DNA from: COE1 sp949066965
GTDB lineage: Bacteria > Bacillota > Clostridia > Lachnospirales > Lachnospiraceae
Length of the DNA: 64,000 nt
Direction of reading: 5' to 3'
Assembly (NCBI GenBank): GCA_949066965.1
Contig: CARTDA010000018.1
Span: forward strand, 1 to 64,000
Of this stretch, positions 49,947-58,998 are shown piece after piece; position 1 is the stretch's first letter; every line of letters starts with the position of its first letter. The position numbers and the translations under genes were made by a program. The notes under the pieces are model-generated. The model was not told the origin of the DNA. It saw only the letters and a program-made list of their open reading frames with translations, and did not search any database.

Positions 49947-50056
49947 ATCAGAAATACCTAAAAAGTCAATTTAGATTGAATGAAAGATGAAAATGAATGT
50001 ATGAAATACTGATATTGACACATACTGAAACCAAGGACAAAATCGCTTAGAAAGGC

Positions 50057-51469
50057 ATGGTTAACGAAATGTATCCAAATTTTGAAAAAAACAAACAACA
50101 TATGTCGGATTTGCTTCACACCGAAGCATCCTTTGATATTGTGAGCCGTGACGTGACGATCGGGGACAAAAACGCTGTGTTTTATTTTGTTGACGGATTT
50201 TGCAAGGATGTGCTGATGCAGAAGCTGCTACAGTTCCTGATGGGACTAAAATCGGACGACCTCCCCCAAAATGCAAAGGAACTCAACCAGCTCATGCCTT
50301 ATGTCGAGGTAGACCTCACAACAGACTTTAATGAAATCACCAAAAACATTCTCTGTGGTGTGTTTGCCATTATCATTGACGGTTTTGACGAGTGCATCCT
50401 GATTGACTCACGCACGTATCCTGCACGCGGCGTATCCGAACCGGAAAAGGACAAAGTCCTGCGCGGATCCAAGGACGGATTTGTGGAGACTGTCGTGTTC
50501 AACACAGCACTCATCCGCCGGCGCATCCGAAGCACCGACCTGCGCATGGAGATGCTCAGCGCCGGAAAAGCGTCCAAAACGGATATCGTCCTATGCTATA
50601 TGGACAGCAGGGTTGATAAGGAGTTTCTGAGAAAAATACGCGACCGCATCAATGACATCAAAGTCGATGCGCTGACGCTGAACCAGGAAAGTCTCGCGGA
50701 GTGTCTCTATACCTCAAAGTGGTATAATCCGTTTCCCAAATTCAAGTATACAGAACGCCCGGACACTGCCGCGGCACAGATTTTGGAGGGAAATATCATC
50801 ATTCTGGTCGACAACTCCCCCTCCGCCATGATTCTGCCCATCAGTATTCTGGACATGATACAGGAAGCGGACGATTACTATTTTCCGCCGCTCACGGGCT
50901 CGTATCTGCGGTTATCACGCTTCCTCATCCTGATACTGACGTATTTCATCACGCCCACGTTCCTGCTGATGATGCAGAATCCGGACTGGATTCCGCCCGC
51001 ATTTCAGTTTATCGTGGTGAAGGAGGACATCAATGTACCGCTTATCTGGCAGTTCCTGATTCTGGAGCTCGCAATTGACGGCCTGCGGCTTGCAGCGGTG
51101 AACACGCCCAATATGCTGTCAACCCCCTTAAGTGTCATGGCGGCGCTGATACTTGGCGAATTCTCCGTCAAGAGCGGGTGGTTCAATGCGGAGGTCATGC
51201 TGTACATGGCTTTTGTCGCCATCGCCAATTACACGCATCCCAGCTATGAGCTTGGCTACGCCATCAAGTTTTTCAGGCTGATCAACCTGGTACTGACTGC
51301 ACTGTTTCAGTTCTGGGGCTATATTGCAGGCGTCATCCTGTTCTTTGTCGCCATTGTCACAAACAAGATGGTATCGGGGCAGAGTTACCTCTACCCGCTT
51401 ATCCCGTTTAGCTGGCAGAAACTCAGCCATGCACTGTTCCGGCACCGGCTGCCGCGGTCGGCGGAATAG
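50057..51469 (+). CDS. spoVAF: Spore germination protein, GerA family (SpoVAF-like)
   Basis: 470 residues. The soluble N-terminal half has family blocks FYFVDGFCKDVLMQKLLQFL, VFAIIIDGFDECILIDSRTY and RGSKDGFVETVVFNTALIRR. The C-terminal half holds several membrane helices (FLILILTYFITPTFLLMM, AVNTPNMLSTPLSVMAALIL). This is the A-subunit type fold of germinant receptors; the N-terminal sequence is closest to SpoVAF. No B or C subunit genes are adjacent, which also fits SpoVAF better than a GerA operon. The start could also be the ATG at 50069. Confidence 0.8.
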   Translation: MVNEMYPNFEKNKQHMSDLLHTEASFDIVSRDVTIGDKNAVFYFVDGFCKDVLMQKLLQFLMGLKSDDLPQNAKELNQLMPYVEVDLTTDFNEITKNILCGVFAIIIDGFDECILIDSRTYPARGVSEPEKDKVLRGSKDGFVETVVFNTALIRRRIRSTDLRMEMLSAGKASKTDIVLCYMDSRVDKEFLRKIRDRINDIKVDALTLNQESLAECLYTSKWYNPFPKFKYTERPDTAAAQILEGNIIILVDNSPSAMILPISILDMIQEADDYYFPPLTGSYLRLSRFLILILTYFITPTFLLMMQNPDWIPPAFQFIVVKEDINVPLIWQFLILELAIDGLRLAAVNTPNMLSTPLSVMAALILGEFSVKSGWFNAEVMLYMAFVAIANYTHPSYELGYAIKFFRLINLVLTALFQFWGYIAGVILFFVAIVTNKMVSGQSYLYPLIPFSWQKLSHALFRHRLPRSAE

Positions 51470-51475
51470 GAAAAA

Positions 51476-51511
51476 GGCAGCTCTGTGCTTTCACACAGAG
51501 CTGTCTCTTTC
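51476..51511 (+). terminator. Terminator after the SpoVAF-like gene
   Basis: GGCAGCTCTGTG (51476-51487) pairs with CACAGAGCTGTC (51494-51505), followed by TCTTTCC. Confidence 0.85.
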
Positions 51512-51537
51512 CTGCAATTACATATTGCCGCACTTCA

Positions 51538-51747
51538 TTAATATTCTTTTCCTATATTTTCCACCCCATACAATTCCTTAAAGCTGTCCAAATCCGTTTG
51601 ATTCCTTATGAACATAACCTCCTCAAACTTTCCGGTGCGGATATCCTTAAACCCTGCAACCTGTTCACCATTGCAGATGCTGCATTTCAATACAGGAATC
51701 TGGTTTTCCTTGTCGTATTGCAATTTCTTTGTTTTTTTCCGAAACAT
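51538..51747 (-). CDS. Small conserved hypothetical protein
   Basis: 69 residues from ATG 51747 (GGTGG upstream). It begins MFRKKTKKLQYDKENQIPVL and has CSICNGEQVAGFKDIRTGKF, then a DLDSFKELYG end. A single CxxC pair could bind metal only as a dimer. I recall similar short proteins in Lachnospiraceae without a defined role. Confidence 0.65.
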   Translation of the reverse strand: MFRKKTKKLQYDKENQIPVLKCSICNGEQVAGFKDIRTGKFEEVMFIRNQTDLDSFKELYGVENIGKEY

Positions 51748-51782
51748 GATTACCACCTGCCCATATCCAATGCAAAAATAGA

Positions 51783-52535
51783 CTACAGCGACAATATTTT
51801 CTTCAATATATTATAGATATCCGCCCTTGTCTCAGCATTGTTGGTATACCCCCGCGAAACCGCCGTTGCATTTTTTGTATAAGGGGAAGCCACTGTCGAA
51901 ATGCACTTGAACTGCCCCCATGGCAGCAGGGAGAAATCCCTGTTATAAACTTCCCATATCTCCTTCTTGTTCCATGTATACTTTCCGAGGAGCTTGTTGT
52001 CTTTTTTGGAATAATAAAAAGTAACCGGATTGTCTGAATAATACAGCATTACCGGACGTTTATCATAGTATGTATAGATTTCACGTCCTGCATCATCAAA
52101 TATCTCCGGAATGCCATCGCCTGTCACGTCAATCAGCGCAAAGTTCTCACTGTAGCTTTCCATAAACTCAAGCTGCATGCGGTATGCCTCGGCAAAGTCC
52201 TCCAAATCGTCCAGCGCTTTCTGTTTTTCTGTCTTTGCAGGCTCTATCTGTGTCACCAGATATGGTCCCGGTATATAATATGCCCCATTCAAATCAACCT
52301 GAAAAAATCCGTTATCCGTAATTCCGTTTACCCGCACATTCGTAAACCTGTCAAGATATGTAACAACAGGCGTAAACAAATCAGGCGCTGCGTATACGGG
52401 CGTTGCGGATGTTGCATACAATTCCACCACCTCAATCGGTGTCACGTTAAATGCATATGCCGTAGCGGGCGGCTTGAACGCCAGAATCGTTCCCAATACA
52501 ATCACCAGTACCATAATCTTTTTCATTTTTTTCAT
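51783..52535 (-). CDS. Exported hypothetical protein with SH3-like domain
   Basis: 250 residues. A signal peptide (MKKMKKIMVLVIVLGTILAF) is followed by a bacterial SH3-like segment (ATSATPVYAAPDLFTPVVTY, FTNVRVNGITDNGFFQVDLN) that may bind the wall, and by a C-terminal domain (FMESYSENFALIDVTGDGIP) resembling EF-hand-like or VCBS-type secreted proteins. The DVTGDGIPE stretch could bind Ca2+. Function unknown. Confidence 0.7.
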   Translation of the reverse strand: MKKMKKIMVLVIVLGTILAFKPPATAYAFNVTPIEVVELYATSATPVYAAPDLFTPVVTYLDRFTNVRVNGITDNGFFQVDLNGAYYIPGPYLVTQIEPAKTEKQKALDDLEDFAEAYRMQLEFMESYSENFALIDVTGDGIPEIFDDAGREIYTYYDKRPVMLYYSDNPVTFYYSKKDNKLLGKYTWNKKEIWEVYNRDFSLLPWGQFKCISTVASPYTKNATAVSRGYTNNAETRADIYNILKKILSL

Positions 52536-52556
52536 CGCGCTGCATCCCCTTTCGTT

Positions 52557-53228
52557 CTACGCCTTTTCCACTTCTGTAAAAACAAGCTCATCTTCATCAT
52601 AGTATTCCCCCAGGCACACAAGGCGGAGAAAATCATTAAAGTCCCTGCAAAGTGTATCTCCCCAAGTCCCCATACCTGTACGGAGCGCTTCAGGATTCAT
52701 GTCATCCCAGTCATCAATCCCCAGTTCATAGAGCACATCATAAATCGCCTCATGATGGATATCAACCACGCATCCCTCAACGAGGTCATACAGTGCCAGG
52801 TAACCATAAAATTCTCCCAGGAAAATGTATCCTGCTTTCAGAAACGCATGATTTCCGTCCCTGTCAAAGTCTCCAAGCTGGCTGAGCCAGTCCGCTGCAT
52901 TTTTCCCGGGAATATTATGCCACTCCATATCCACCAGCACGCCAGAGTCATTGTCCCAGTCCCTTTGCACATACCGCTTCTGCGCGCGGGAAAAGGTTTC
53001 TTCAAAAGAACAGGCAAACTTATCACCGCAAAAAGCAATATAGACTGTCATGTCTGACAGGCAATAGCTCTGCAAAAACTCCCTGTACTGCTGCGGCACA
53101 GCATGACCCAGAGCCTTTTCAATCTCACACAAATCATCATCTGTCAAGTTGGATTTCCGCAAAGGCTCCTGAAAACATGCCGGCTCCCGTTCCTGAAGTT
53201 TTGTTAAGTATTCTTCTGCTTTTGTCAT
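52557..53228 (-). CDS. SMI1/KNR4 (SUKH) family protein
   Basis: 223 residues. The SUKH start DDDLCEIEKALGHAVPQQYR and FLQSYCLSDMTVYIAFCGD is recognisable, as is NIPGKNAADWLSQLGDFDRD. SUKH proteins often act as immunity proteins against contact-dependent or polymorphic toxins; no toxin gene is seen here. A lone gene between host genes. Confidence 0.75.
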   Translation of the reverse strand: MTKAEEYLTKLQEREPACFQEPLRKSNLTDDDLCEIEKALGHAVPQQYREFLQSYCLSDMTVYIAFCGDKFACSFEETFSRAQKRYVQRDWDNDSGVLVDMEWHNIPGKNAADWLSQLGDFDRDGNHAFLKAGYIFLGEFYGYLALYDLVEGCVVDIHHEAIYDVLYELGIDDWDDMNPEALRTGMGTWGDTLCRDFNDFLRLVCLGEYYDEDELVFTEVEKA

Positions 53229-53246
53229 ACCACACAATTCCCCTTC

Positions 53247-54527
53247 CTAACTGATATCCTTAAAATGAAATTCCTTTTTCCCAGTCGCATAATCACCAAC
53301 CGTCTGCCCATTCCCATAAAGCTTATATTTATAAGTCAGCAACCCCTCAAGCCCCACCGGTCCCCTTGCATGAATCTTGCCAGTGCTGATACCTACCTCA
53401 GCGCCGAATCCATACCGGAATCCGTCCGCGAAACGTGTTGAACAGTTCTGGTACACTCCGGCGGAATCCACCATCTTCATAAAGTGCTCTGCCGTCTGTT
53501 TATCCTCCGTAATAATGCAGTCCGTGTGATGCGAGCCGTATTTATTGATGTGCAGAATCGCCTCATCAATAGTTTCAACCGTTTTCGCTGAAATAATGAA
53601 ATCAAGGTACTCCGTTGCAAAGTCTTCTTCCGTTGCGGGTATTCCCTCATATTTCTCTATAATATCCTTTGTGGCGCGCAGCTCAATCTTATTTGCACGA
53701 AACGCTTCCGTCAGCTCCGGCATCAGTCTGTCGACTGCATCCTTATGTACCAAAAGTGTCTCAACCGCATTGCAGGCAGCCGTATACTGTGTCTTTGCGT
53801 CGATAATGACCGGTACTGCCTTTTTTATATCAAAATCCTTGTCAACATAGATATGGCAGATTCCATCCGCATGCCCCATGACCGGTATCTTGGTATTGTC
53901 CATTATGTACTGGACAAATGCATTGGAACCCCTTGGTATCAGCAGGTCAACGGATTCATGGCAGGAAAGAAGCTCCGATATTTCATCCCGCTGCTCCGCC
54001 TGAAAAAGACAGTTCTCTGGCAGACCGCCTGCAATACATGCCTGATAGATCAGCGAAAACAATACTTTGTTTGTGTGCTTTGTCTCGCTCCCGCCTTTCA
54101 AAATCGCACAGTTACCACTCTTGATGCAGAGGGACGCAATCTGTACCAGCGCATCCGGCCTTGCCTCAAAAATCACACCAATCACACCGATTGGACAGCT
54201 TTCCCTGACAAGTGTAAGTCCCTCGTCCAGCTCACGCACAAGCTGCGTCTCATAGACTTTGTCAGGCAGGGCAATCAGGTTTTCTATCCCCCTCGTCACA
54301 TCCGCAAGCTTCTGAGCAGTAAACTTCAGCCGCTTTACAACCGCGTCCGGAATATTGTTTTTTTCCGCTTCTTGCAAATCCTGCTCATTTGCCTTAAAAA
54401 CCTCCTCCTGATGTGCGACCAGTGCTTTTGCTACCTTTTCGAGTGCACCATTTCTTACCTCTGCGGACTTCGATGCCATAAGTGTACTGTCCAGTTTCAT
54501 TGCTGCCGCTTTTTCCTTTATCGTCAT
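53247..54527 (-). CDS. proA: Glutamate-5-semialdehyde dehydrogenase (gamma-glutamyl phosphate reductase)
   Basis: 426 residues. It reduces gamma-glutamyl phosphate with NADPH in proline synthesis. Family blocks: CPIGVIGVIFEARPDALVQI, SGNCAILKGGSE, IPRGSNAFVQYIM, QYTAACNAVETLLVH (catalytic Cys) and STGKIHARGPVGLEGLLTYK. ATG 54527 has AGGAGG seven bases upstream. Its partner proB lies 3.5 kb away on the same strand, separated by unrelated genes, so the usual proBA operon is broken. A 167-bp palindromic element precedes it. Confidence 0.95.
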   Translation of the reverse strand: MTIKEKAAAMKLDSTLMASKSAEVRNGALEKVAKALVAHQEEVFKANEQDLQEAEKNNIPDAVVKRLKFTAQKLADVTRGIENLIALPDKVYETQLVRELDEGLTLVRESCPIGVIGVIFEARPDALVQIASLCIKSGNCAILKGGSETKHTNKVLFSLIYQACIAGGLPENCLFQAEQRDEISELLSCHESVDLLIPRGSNAFVQYIMDNTKIPVMGHADGICHIYVDKDFDIKKAVPVIIDAKTQYTAACNAVETLLVHKDAVDRLMPELTEAFRANKIELRATKDIIEKYEGIPATEEDFATEYLDFIISAKTVETIDEAILHINKYGSHHTDCIITEDKQTAEHFMKMVDSAGVYQNCSTRFADGFRYGFGAEVGISTGKIHARGPVGLEGLLTYKYKLYGNGQTVGDYATGKKEFHFKDIS

Positions 54528-54549
54528 GTAAAAACCTCCTGTCTTATTA

Positions 54550-54716
54550 CTAGTATAATCCGCACTAAATAACCCTATGTTTCGCTTGCCTATTTTCCTG
54601 ATAGCACTACTCCCCAAGCCTCGACGCAGCCACCGCTACGCCTGTGTTTGGGAAGCAGCACTCTCAGAAAAATATTCTGCGCCAAACATTAGGGTATTTA
54701 ATGTGGATTATACTAG
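54550..54716. repeat. 167-bp full-length imperfect palindrome (MITE-like or structured leader)
   Basis: The outer arms 54550-54585 and 54679-54716 and the inner arms about 54586-54622 and 54641-54678 pair almost throughout, leaving a small central loop near 54621-54640. No frame or transposase is inside. It fills the gap between the cyclo-ligase gene and proA and would be a very long hairpin in RNA read toward proA. Ends CTAGTATAATCC. Confidence 0.7.
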
Positions 54717-54744
54717 GAACCTTCAAGAAACAACTTCATCGTTC

Positions 54745-55326
54745 CTAAATTCTTAAAAAGGAATAGATAATCTCCTCCGTGACAATCTTATCCATCCTGA
54801 TATCATACTCCTCCCTTGGTATCTCGTCGACAATCTGGCATGCAAATGCCAGCGCCATTGTCGAGAGCTGGCGTTTGTTTACAAGGTATTTGTCATAAAA
54901 TCCTTTTCCATATCCCACACGATAACCTGATGTGTCAAACGCAACTCCCGGCATAATGACAAGCGTATCCTCCCTGGAATGAAATCTATAGCGCATTTTC
55001 ATATCTTCCTTTGGTTCCAGAATATCCATATATCCCCGTTCCAGCTGCCTTACCGACACAACCTGATAAAACTCCATCGTGTTTGTCAGCCTGTCAGCCC
55101 TCGGAAAGTATACCCTTTTTTTTCGTAGAATGGCATCATCAAATATTCCGCGCGTCATAACCTCCCTGCAGTAATCGGCATATAGCAGGATATTGTCCGC
55201 CTCCATATACTCTGGCGTTTTTATTACTTTTTGTACGATTGCCGCGCTTTTGGATGATACCTCCTCATCTGTCAGTCCTTTTCGGACTTCCAAGATACGT
55301 TTTCTGATTTCCGCTTTTGTTTCCAT
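54745..55326 (-). CDS. 5-formyltetrahydrofolate cyclo-ligase
   Basis: 193 residues. It converts 5-formyl-THF with ATP to 5,10-methenyl-THF. Blocks: KAEIRKRILEVRKGLTDEEV, VYFPRADRLTNTMEFYQV, LVIMPGVAFDTSGYRVGYGK and GFYDKYL (substrate/ATP region). Standard length. It is followed by the palindromic element and proA. Confidence 0.93.
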   Translation of the reverse strand: METKAEIRKRILEVRKGLTDEEVSSKSAAIVQKVIKTPEYMEADNILLYADYCREVMTRGIFDDAILRKKRVYFPRADRLTNTMEFYQVVSVRQLERGYMDILEPKEDMKMRYRFHSREDTLVIMPGVAFDTSGYRVGYGKGFYDKYLVNKRQLSTMALAFACQIVDEIPREEYDIRMDKIVTEEIIYSFLRI

Positions 55327-55343
55327 TTTCTAACCCCGCAACA

Positions 55344-55580
55344 TCATAAAACGGAAGGCTTTGATCCGCTTTTCTTCCGTTTCTCACCAAGATTTGTGAT
55401 GCTTCCGTCCGCTTCCCTGATATCTACATTGTCGAGCTGCCCCCTGAGGTTTGCGCGTACATTTGCCACATATTCCGCGCGCAGCCTTGCCTGTTCTTCC
55501 TTTTCTTCCTGCGTAAGCCCTTCTTCCTGTGACTTATGGTACAGCTCATTAATCCGCTTTATCTTTTCCCCTAAATTCAT
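55344..55580 (-). CDS. DUF896 (YnzC-like) small protein
   Basis: 78 residues from ATG 55580 (GGGGGG upstream). MNLGEKIKRINELYHKSQEE and GLTQEEKEEQARLRAEYVAN are diagnostic for DUF896, a small helical cytosolic protein linked in Bacillus to the SOS region. It ends 18 bases before the cyclo-ligase start. Confidence 0.9.
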   Translation of the reverse strand: MNLGEKIKRINELYHKSQEEGLTQEEKEEQARLRAEYVANVRANLRGQLDNVDIREADGSITNLGEKRKKSGSKPSVL

Positions 55581-55634
55581 ATTACCCCCCATGACGCACT
55601 CTTGCAACAAAAAAATTTTTTATTTGCAGCCCTG

Positions 55635-56456
55635 TTACCAGCTCCGAATCATCCTGATTTCCCTTGCATAGCCTTCATCATCATTCGGCGTCTCAAGGAT
55701 AAAGGGCTTGTCTGCCAGAAGGGGATGTTTTGTGACAGCGCGCATCGCCTCCGCACCAATTTCCCCCTCCCCTATTTTCTGATGCCTGTCCTTGTGGGAG
55801 CCAAGCACATTCATACTGTCATTAAAATGAACTGCCTTTAGTTTATCGATACCAATAATATTGTCAAATTCCTTCAAAACGCCATCCAGGTTTCCGACAA
55901 TGTCATATCCGCCATCCCAGACATGGCAGGTATCAAAACATACGCCCACTTTTTCTTTCAGCGTGACGAGATCCAGAATCGCCCGCAGTTCTTCAAAGCT
56001 CCTTCCGACCTCCGAACCCTTTCCCGCCATTGTCTCAAGCAGGACAGTCGTACTGTGCTCCGGCTTCAGGGCACAGTTTATCGCATCCGCTATCATTGGG
56101 ATTGCCGCCTCGGTTCCCTGCCCTACATGGGAGCCTGGATGGAAATTGTAATAATTCCCCGGCAGATACTCCATGCGTTCCAGGTCATCCGCAAGTACTT
56201 CCCTTGAAAAATTCCTGATATTTTCTTTCTCCGAACATACGTTCATTGTATATGGCGCATGTGCCACCAAGATACCGAAATGATGTTCTTCCATCAGCTT
56301 GCGAAGCCGCAGCGCATCCTCCGGGTCAATTTCCTTCGCCGCCCCCCCTCTCGGATTTCTTGTAAAAAAGGCAAAGGTATTGGCATCCAGCTTCAGTGCC
56401 TCCTTCCCCATATGTTCAAATCCCTTTGTCGATGACAGATGGTTTCCTATATACAT
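55635..56456 (-). CDS. nfo: Endonuclease IV (AP endonuclease)
   Basis: 273 residues. It cuts DNA at abasic sites using three zinc ions. Visible ligands: NFHPGSHVGQG, LLETMAGKGSEVG, VGVCFDTCHVWDGGYD, AVHFNDSMNVLGSHKDRHQK and FILETPND. All catalytic residues appear intact. ATG 56456 follows AAAGGAAG. Transcribed with its neighbours leftward. Confidence 0.95.
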   Translation of the reverse strand: MYIGNHLSSTKGFEHMGKEALKLDANTFAFFTRNPRGGAAKEIDPEDALRLRKLMEEHHFGILVAHAPYTMNVCSEKENIRNFSREVLADDLERMEYLPGNYYNFHPGSHVGQGTEAAIPMIADAINCALKPEHSTTVLLETMAGKGSEVGRSFEELRAILDLVTLKEKVGVCFDTCHVWDGGYDIVGNLDGVLKEFDNIIGIDKLKAVHFNDSMNVLGSHKDRHQKIGEGEIGAEAMRAVTKHPLLADKPFILETPNDDEGYAREIRMIRSW

Positions 56457-56501
56457 ACTTAATTCTTCCTTTCCATTTTATTTCAGTTCTCAAATAGTTC
56501 C

Positions 56502-58055
56502 TCAAACAAGCGGTGCAAATATCCGCATGATTCCATCTATGATACCATGTATCAATCCATTATTTTCATCCTCTAATGTCCGTTCCCAGCTAGCCTCCAT
56601 GGAGTCTGCAAAGTCCTTTTTTAAATCCAGAAGTAGAGACGCCTTATAAAAAAGCGCATTACACTCATAATGCAGATATAGACTGCGGTAGTCAAGATTG
56701 ACCGTACCGACTGAACCAATGCAGTCATCGACAAGGCTTGCCTTCGCATGGACGAAACCTGGTGTGTACTCAAAAATACGTACTCCTGCTTCCAAAAGCT
56801 CCCTATAATAACTCCGCGACATCCTGTAGACTGGTTTTTTATCGGGAATTCCAGGCATGACAATCCTGACGTCCACACCTCTCTTTGCCGCTCTCACAAA
56901 CGCGTCACGCAGACCGTCCCCAAGAAGCAGATAGGGTGTATAAAACCATGCATATTCTTTTGATTGACCAAGCAAGTCTATATACAGATTGTTGCTCGCT
57001 GCTTCTTCCCTGTTCGGTGAGTCATAATAAGGCTGTACATATCCATCAAAGTCATCCCTTTCTGTCACGCGCGTTTTATCAAAGTCACTGCCAATCAAAT
57101 CCTTTGTGATTTTGTCCAGTGAGGATGCGTTCCAAAATTCTATGAACATATATGCATAGCTTCTGATGGCATCCCCCGTTATCCGAAAACCGATATCTTT
57201 CCAATGTCCGAAAGGGTGTTCCTCATTGATGTATTCGTCGGCAAGGTTAATACCCCCGCTAAATGCCACAATGCCGTCCACCACCATAATTTTGCGGTGG
57301 TCCCGGTTGTTTAATGCCCCGCTTAGGACAATCAGCGGATTAAACTTTTCACACTTAATTCCCTTTTTCAGGAGAGATGCCCTGTTTCTGGCAGAAAATG
57401 TGCCAATACTGCCGATATCATCATACAGCACCCTGATATCCACGCCCTCCTGTACCTTCTGTTCCATGACATTGACCATGGATTCCCACAGGACACCTTC
57501 CTGTACAATAAAGTACTCGATAAACACATACCGTTTTGCTTCTTTTAACGCGGACATCATCTGCTCAAACAAGCGCTCGCCTATCGGAAAATACACCGCA
57601 GTATCATTTCTTAAAACAGGAAAACCAGTAATTTTTTTGACATATGCAAAGGTCTGTGCAATCCTTTTGTCCTCCCGCCTTAGCAGTTCCAACGTCTCGG
57701 CATCGTCATTGAGTTCCAAAGGAATGCTGTCCGCAATCGACCTGATGCGCTGTTCAAGCGCCTTTCCTGTCCGTTTATTTCCGTAAAGCAGATACATCAG
57801 TGCGCCTGGCAGCGGTGCCACAAACATGACAAGAAGCCATAGCATCTTGTACGCGCCCTCATCCCTTTTCGATATCAGAAAAAGGACAAACAGCGCCGAC
57901 AGAACCGACAATACACTGTAAAAAAGCGTCGCAAACGGTGCAAGCCATTTCATAATGGCAAATATAATGATAAACTGTAATGCAACTGCAGGCAATATTG
58001 AGAAAATCCTGCCTGTAACGATTCGTGTCACACTTGTCTTTTTTATTTTATGCAT
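56502..58055 (-). CDS. cls: Cardiolipin synthase
   Basis: 517 residues. Two N-terminal membrane helices (about 15-60) and a short PLDc_N region precede two phospholipase-D motifs: HRKIMVVDGIVAFSGG (about 257-272) and HAKASLVDDCIGSVGT (about 435-450). Both keep the H-x-K-x4-D core. It joins two phosphatidylglycerol molecules to cardiolipin at the membrane. GGAGG precedes the ATG. Confidence 0.93.
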   Translation of the reverse strand: MHKIKKTSVTRIVTGRIFSILPAVALQFIIIFAIMKWLAPFATLFYSVLSVLSALFVLFLISKRDEGAYKMLWLLVMFVAPLPGALMYLLYGNKRTGKALEQRIRSIADSIPLELNDDAETLELLRREDKRIAQTFAYVKKITGFPVLRNDTAVYFPIGERLFEQMMSALKEAKRYVFIEYFIVQEGVLWESMVNVMEQKVQEGVDIRVLYDDIGSIGTFSARNRASLLKKGIKCEKFNPLIVLSGALNNRDHRKIMVVDGIVAFSGGINLADEYINEEHPFGHWKDIGFRITGDAIRSYAYMFIEFWNASSLDKITKDLIGSDFDKTRVTERDDFDGYVQPYYDSPNREEAASNNLYIDLLGQSKEYAWFYTPYLLLGDGLRDAFVRAAKRGVDVRIVMPGIPDKKPVYRMSRSYYRELLEAGVRIFEYTPGFVHAKASLVDDCIGSVGTVNLDYRSLYLHYECNALFYKASLLLDLKKDFADSMEASWERTLEDENNGLIHGIIDGIMRIFAPLV

Positions 58056-58076
58056 CTGCTTCCTCCATTTCGGGCA

Positions 58077-58940
58077 TCAACCTTTATCTTTATGCAGGTT
58101 ATCAATAAAATCCGTAAAATTGAATTCATCACTCTTATTTGCCTTGAATATAGTGCCGTAATTTCTTCCCTCCATAATCCGATGAATGACACGTACATCC
58201 CTACCATTGGCAATAACCATGTCTGCCCCCGAAAAGGTAGCAATTTTTGCCGCAATAAGCTTCGTTTCCATACCTCCCGTACCAACACTGCTCCCTGTCG
58301 TACCTTTTCCCATATGAACCAGCTCATCCGTGATGCTGTCAACACTTGATATGAACTTCGCATCAGGATTCTGTCTGGGGTCGTCTGTATATAAACCGTC
58401 TATATCCGATAATAATATCAGCAAATCAGCCCCTGTCAGTGCCGTGACTATCGCGGAAAGTGTGTCATTGTCCCCTATGACATCCTCGACTTCAAACGTC
58501 GAAATGGTGTCATTTTCATTCACCACAGGTATGACTTCCATTGCAAGAAGCTCGTTGAACGTATTTTGCGCATTTCTCCTGTTTAAATCTGCTTCAATCG
58601 TATTTCTTGTCATCAATATCTGGGCTGCCTGATGACTGTATTCTGAAAAGATTCTCTGGTATGTCGTCATCAGTCTTGCCTGTCCAATCGCCGCACACGC
58701 CTGTTTCTGCGCAATCGTGAGGGGCGGCTTTATGTGAAGTGACTTTCTGCCGCAGCCGATTGCCCCCGAGGTAACCAGAATGACATCCTTTCCCTGGTTT
58801 CTGATGTTACACAATTCCCTTACCAGAATATCCATTTTCGTGTAATCCAAGTCTCCGGTCTCCGGATGCTGCAGCGAGGAGGAACCAATCTTTACCACCA
58901 CCCTTTTTTTATCCTTTAATTTTGCACGTAACTTTTCCAC
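58077..58940 (-). CDS. proB: Glutamate 5-kinase
   Basis: 287 residues from a GTG start at 58940, chosen because GGAGG stands eight bases upstream; the longer frame has no such site. Amino-acid-kinase blocks: RVVVKIGSSSLQ, ILVTSGAIGCGRKSL, PVVNENDTISTFEVEDVIGD, NDTLSAIVTALTGADLLILL and GTGGMETKLIAAKIAT. It phosphorylates glutamate in proline synthesis. There is no C-terminal PUA domain, as in the short ProB forms. Confidence 0.93.
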   Translation of the reverse strand: MEKLRAKLKDKKRVVVKIGSSSLQHPETGDLDYTKMDILVRELCNIRNQGKDVILVTSGAIGCGRKSLHIKPPLTIAQKQACAAIGQARLMTTYQRIFSEYSHQAAQILMTRNTIEADLNRRNAQNTFNELLAMEVIPVVNENDTISTFEVEDVIGDNDTLSAIVTALTGADLLILLSDIDGLYTDDPRQNPDAKFISSVDSITDELVHMGKGTTGSSVGTGGMETKLIAAKIATFSGADMVIANGRDVRVIHRIMEGRNYGTIFKANKSDEFNFTDFIDNLHKDKG

Positions 58941-58998
58941 CGTCTTTTCCTCCGTATTTTTACTATATAACAACTTAAATTCTATTTTAATTCTATTT

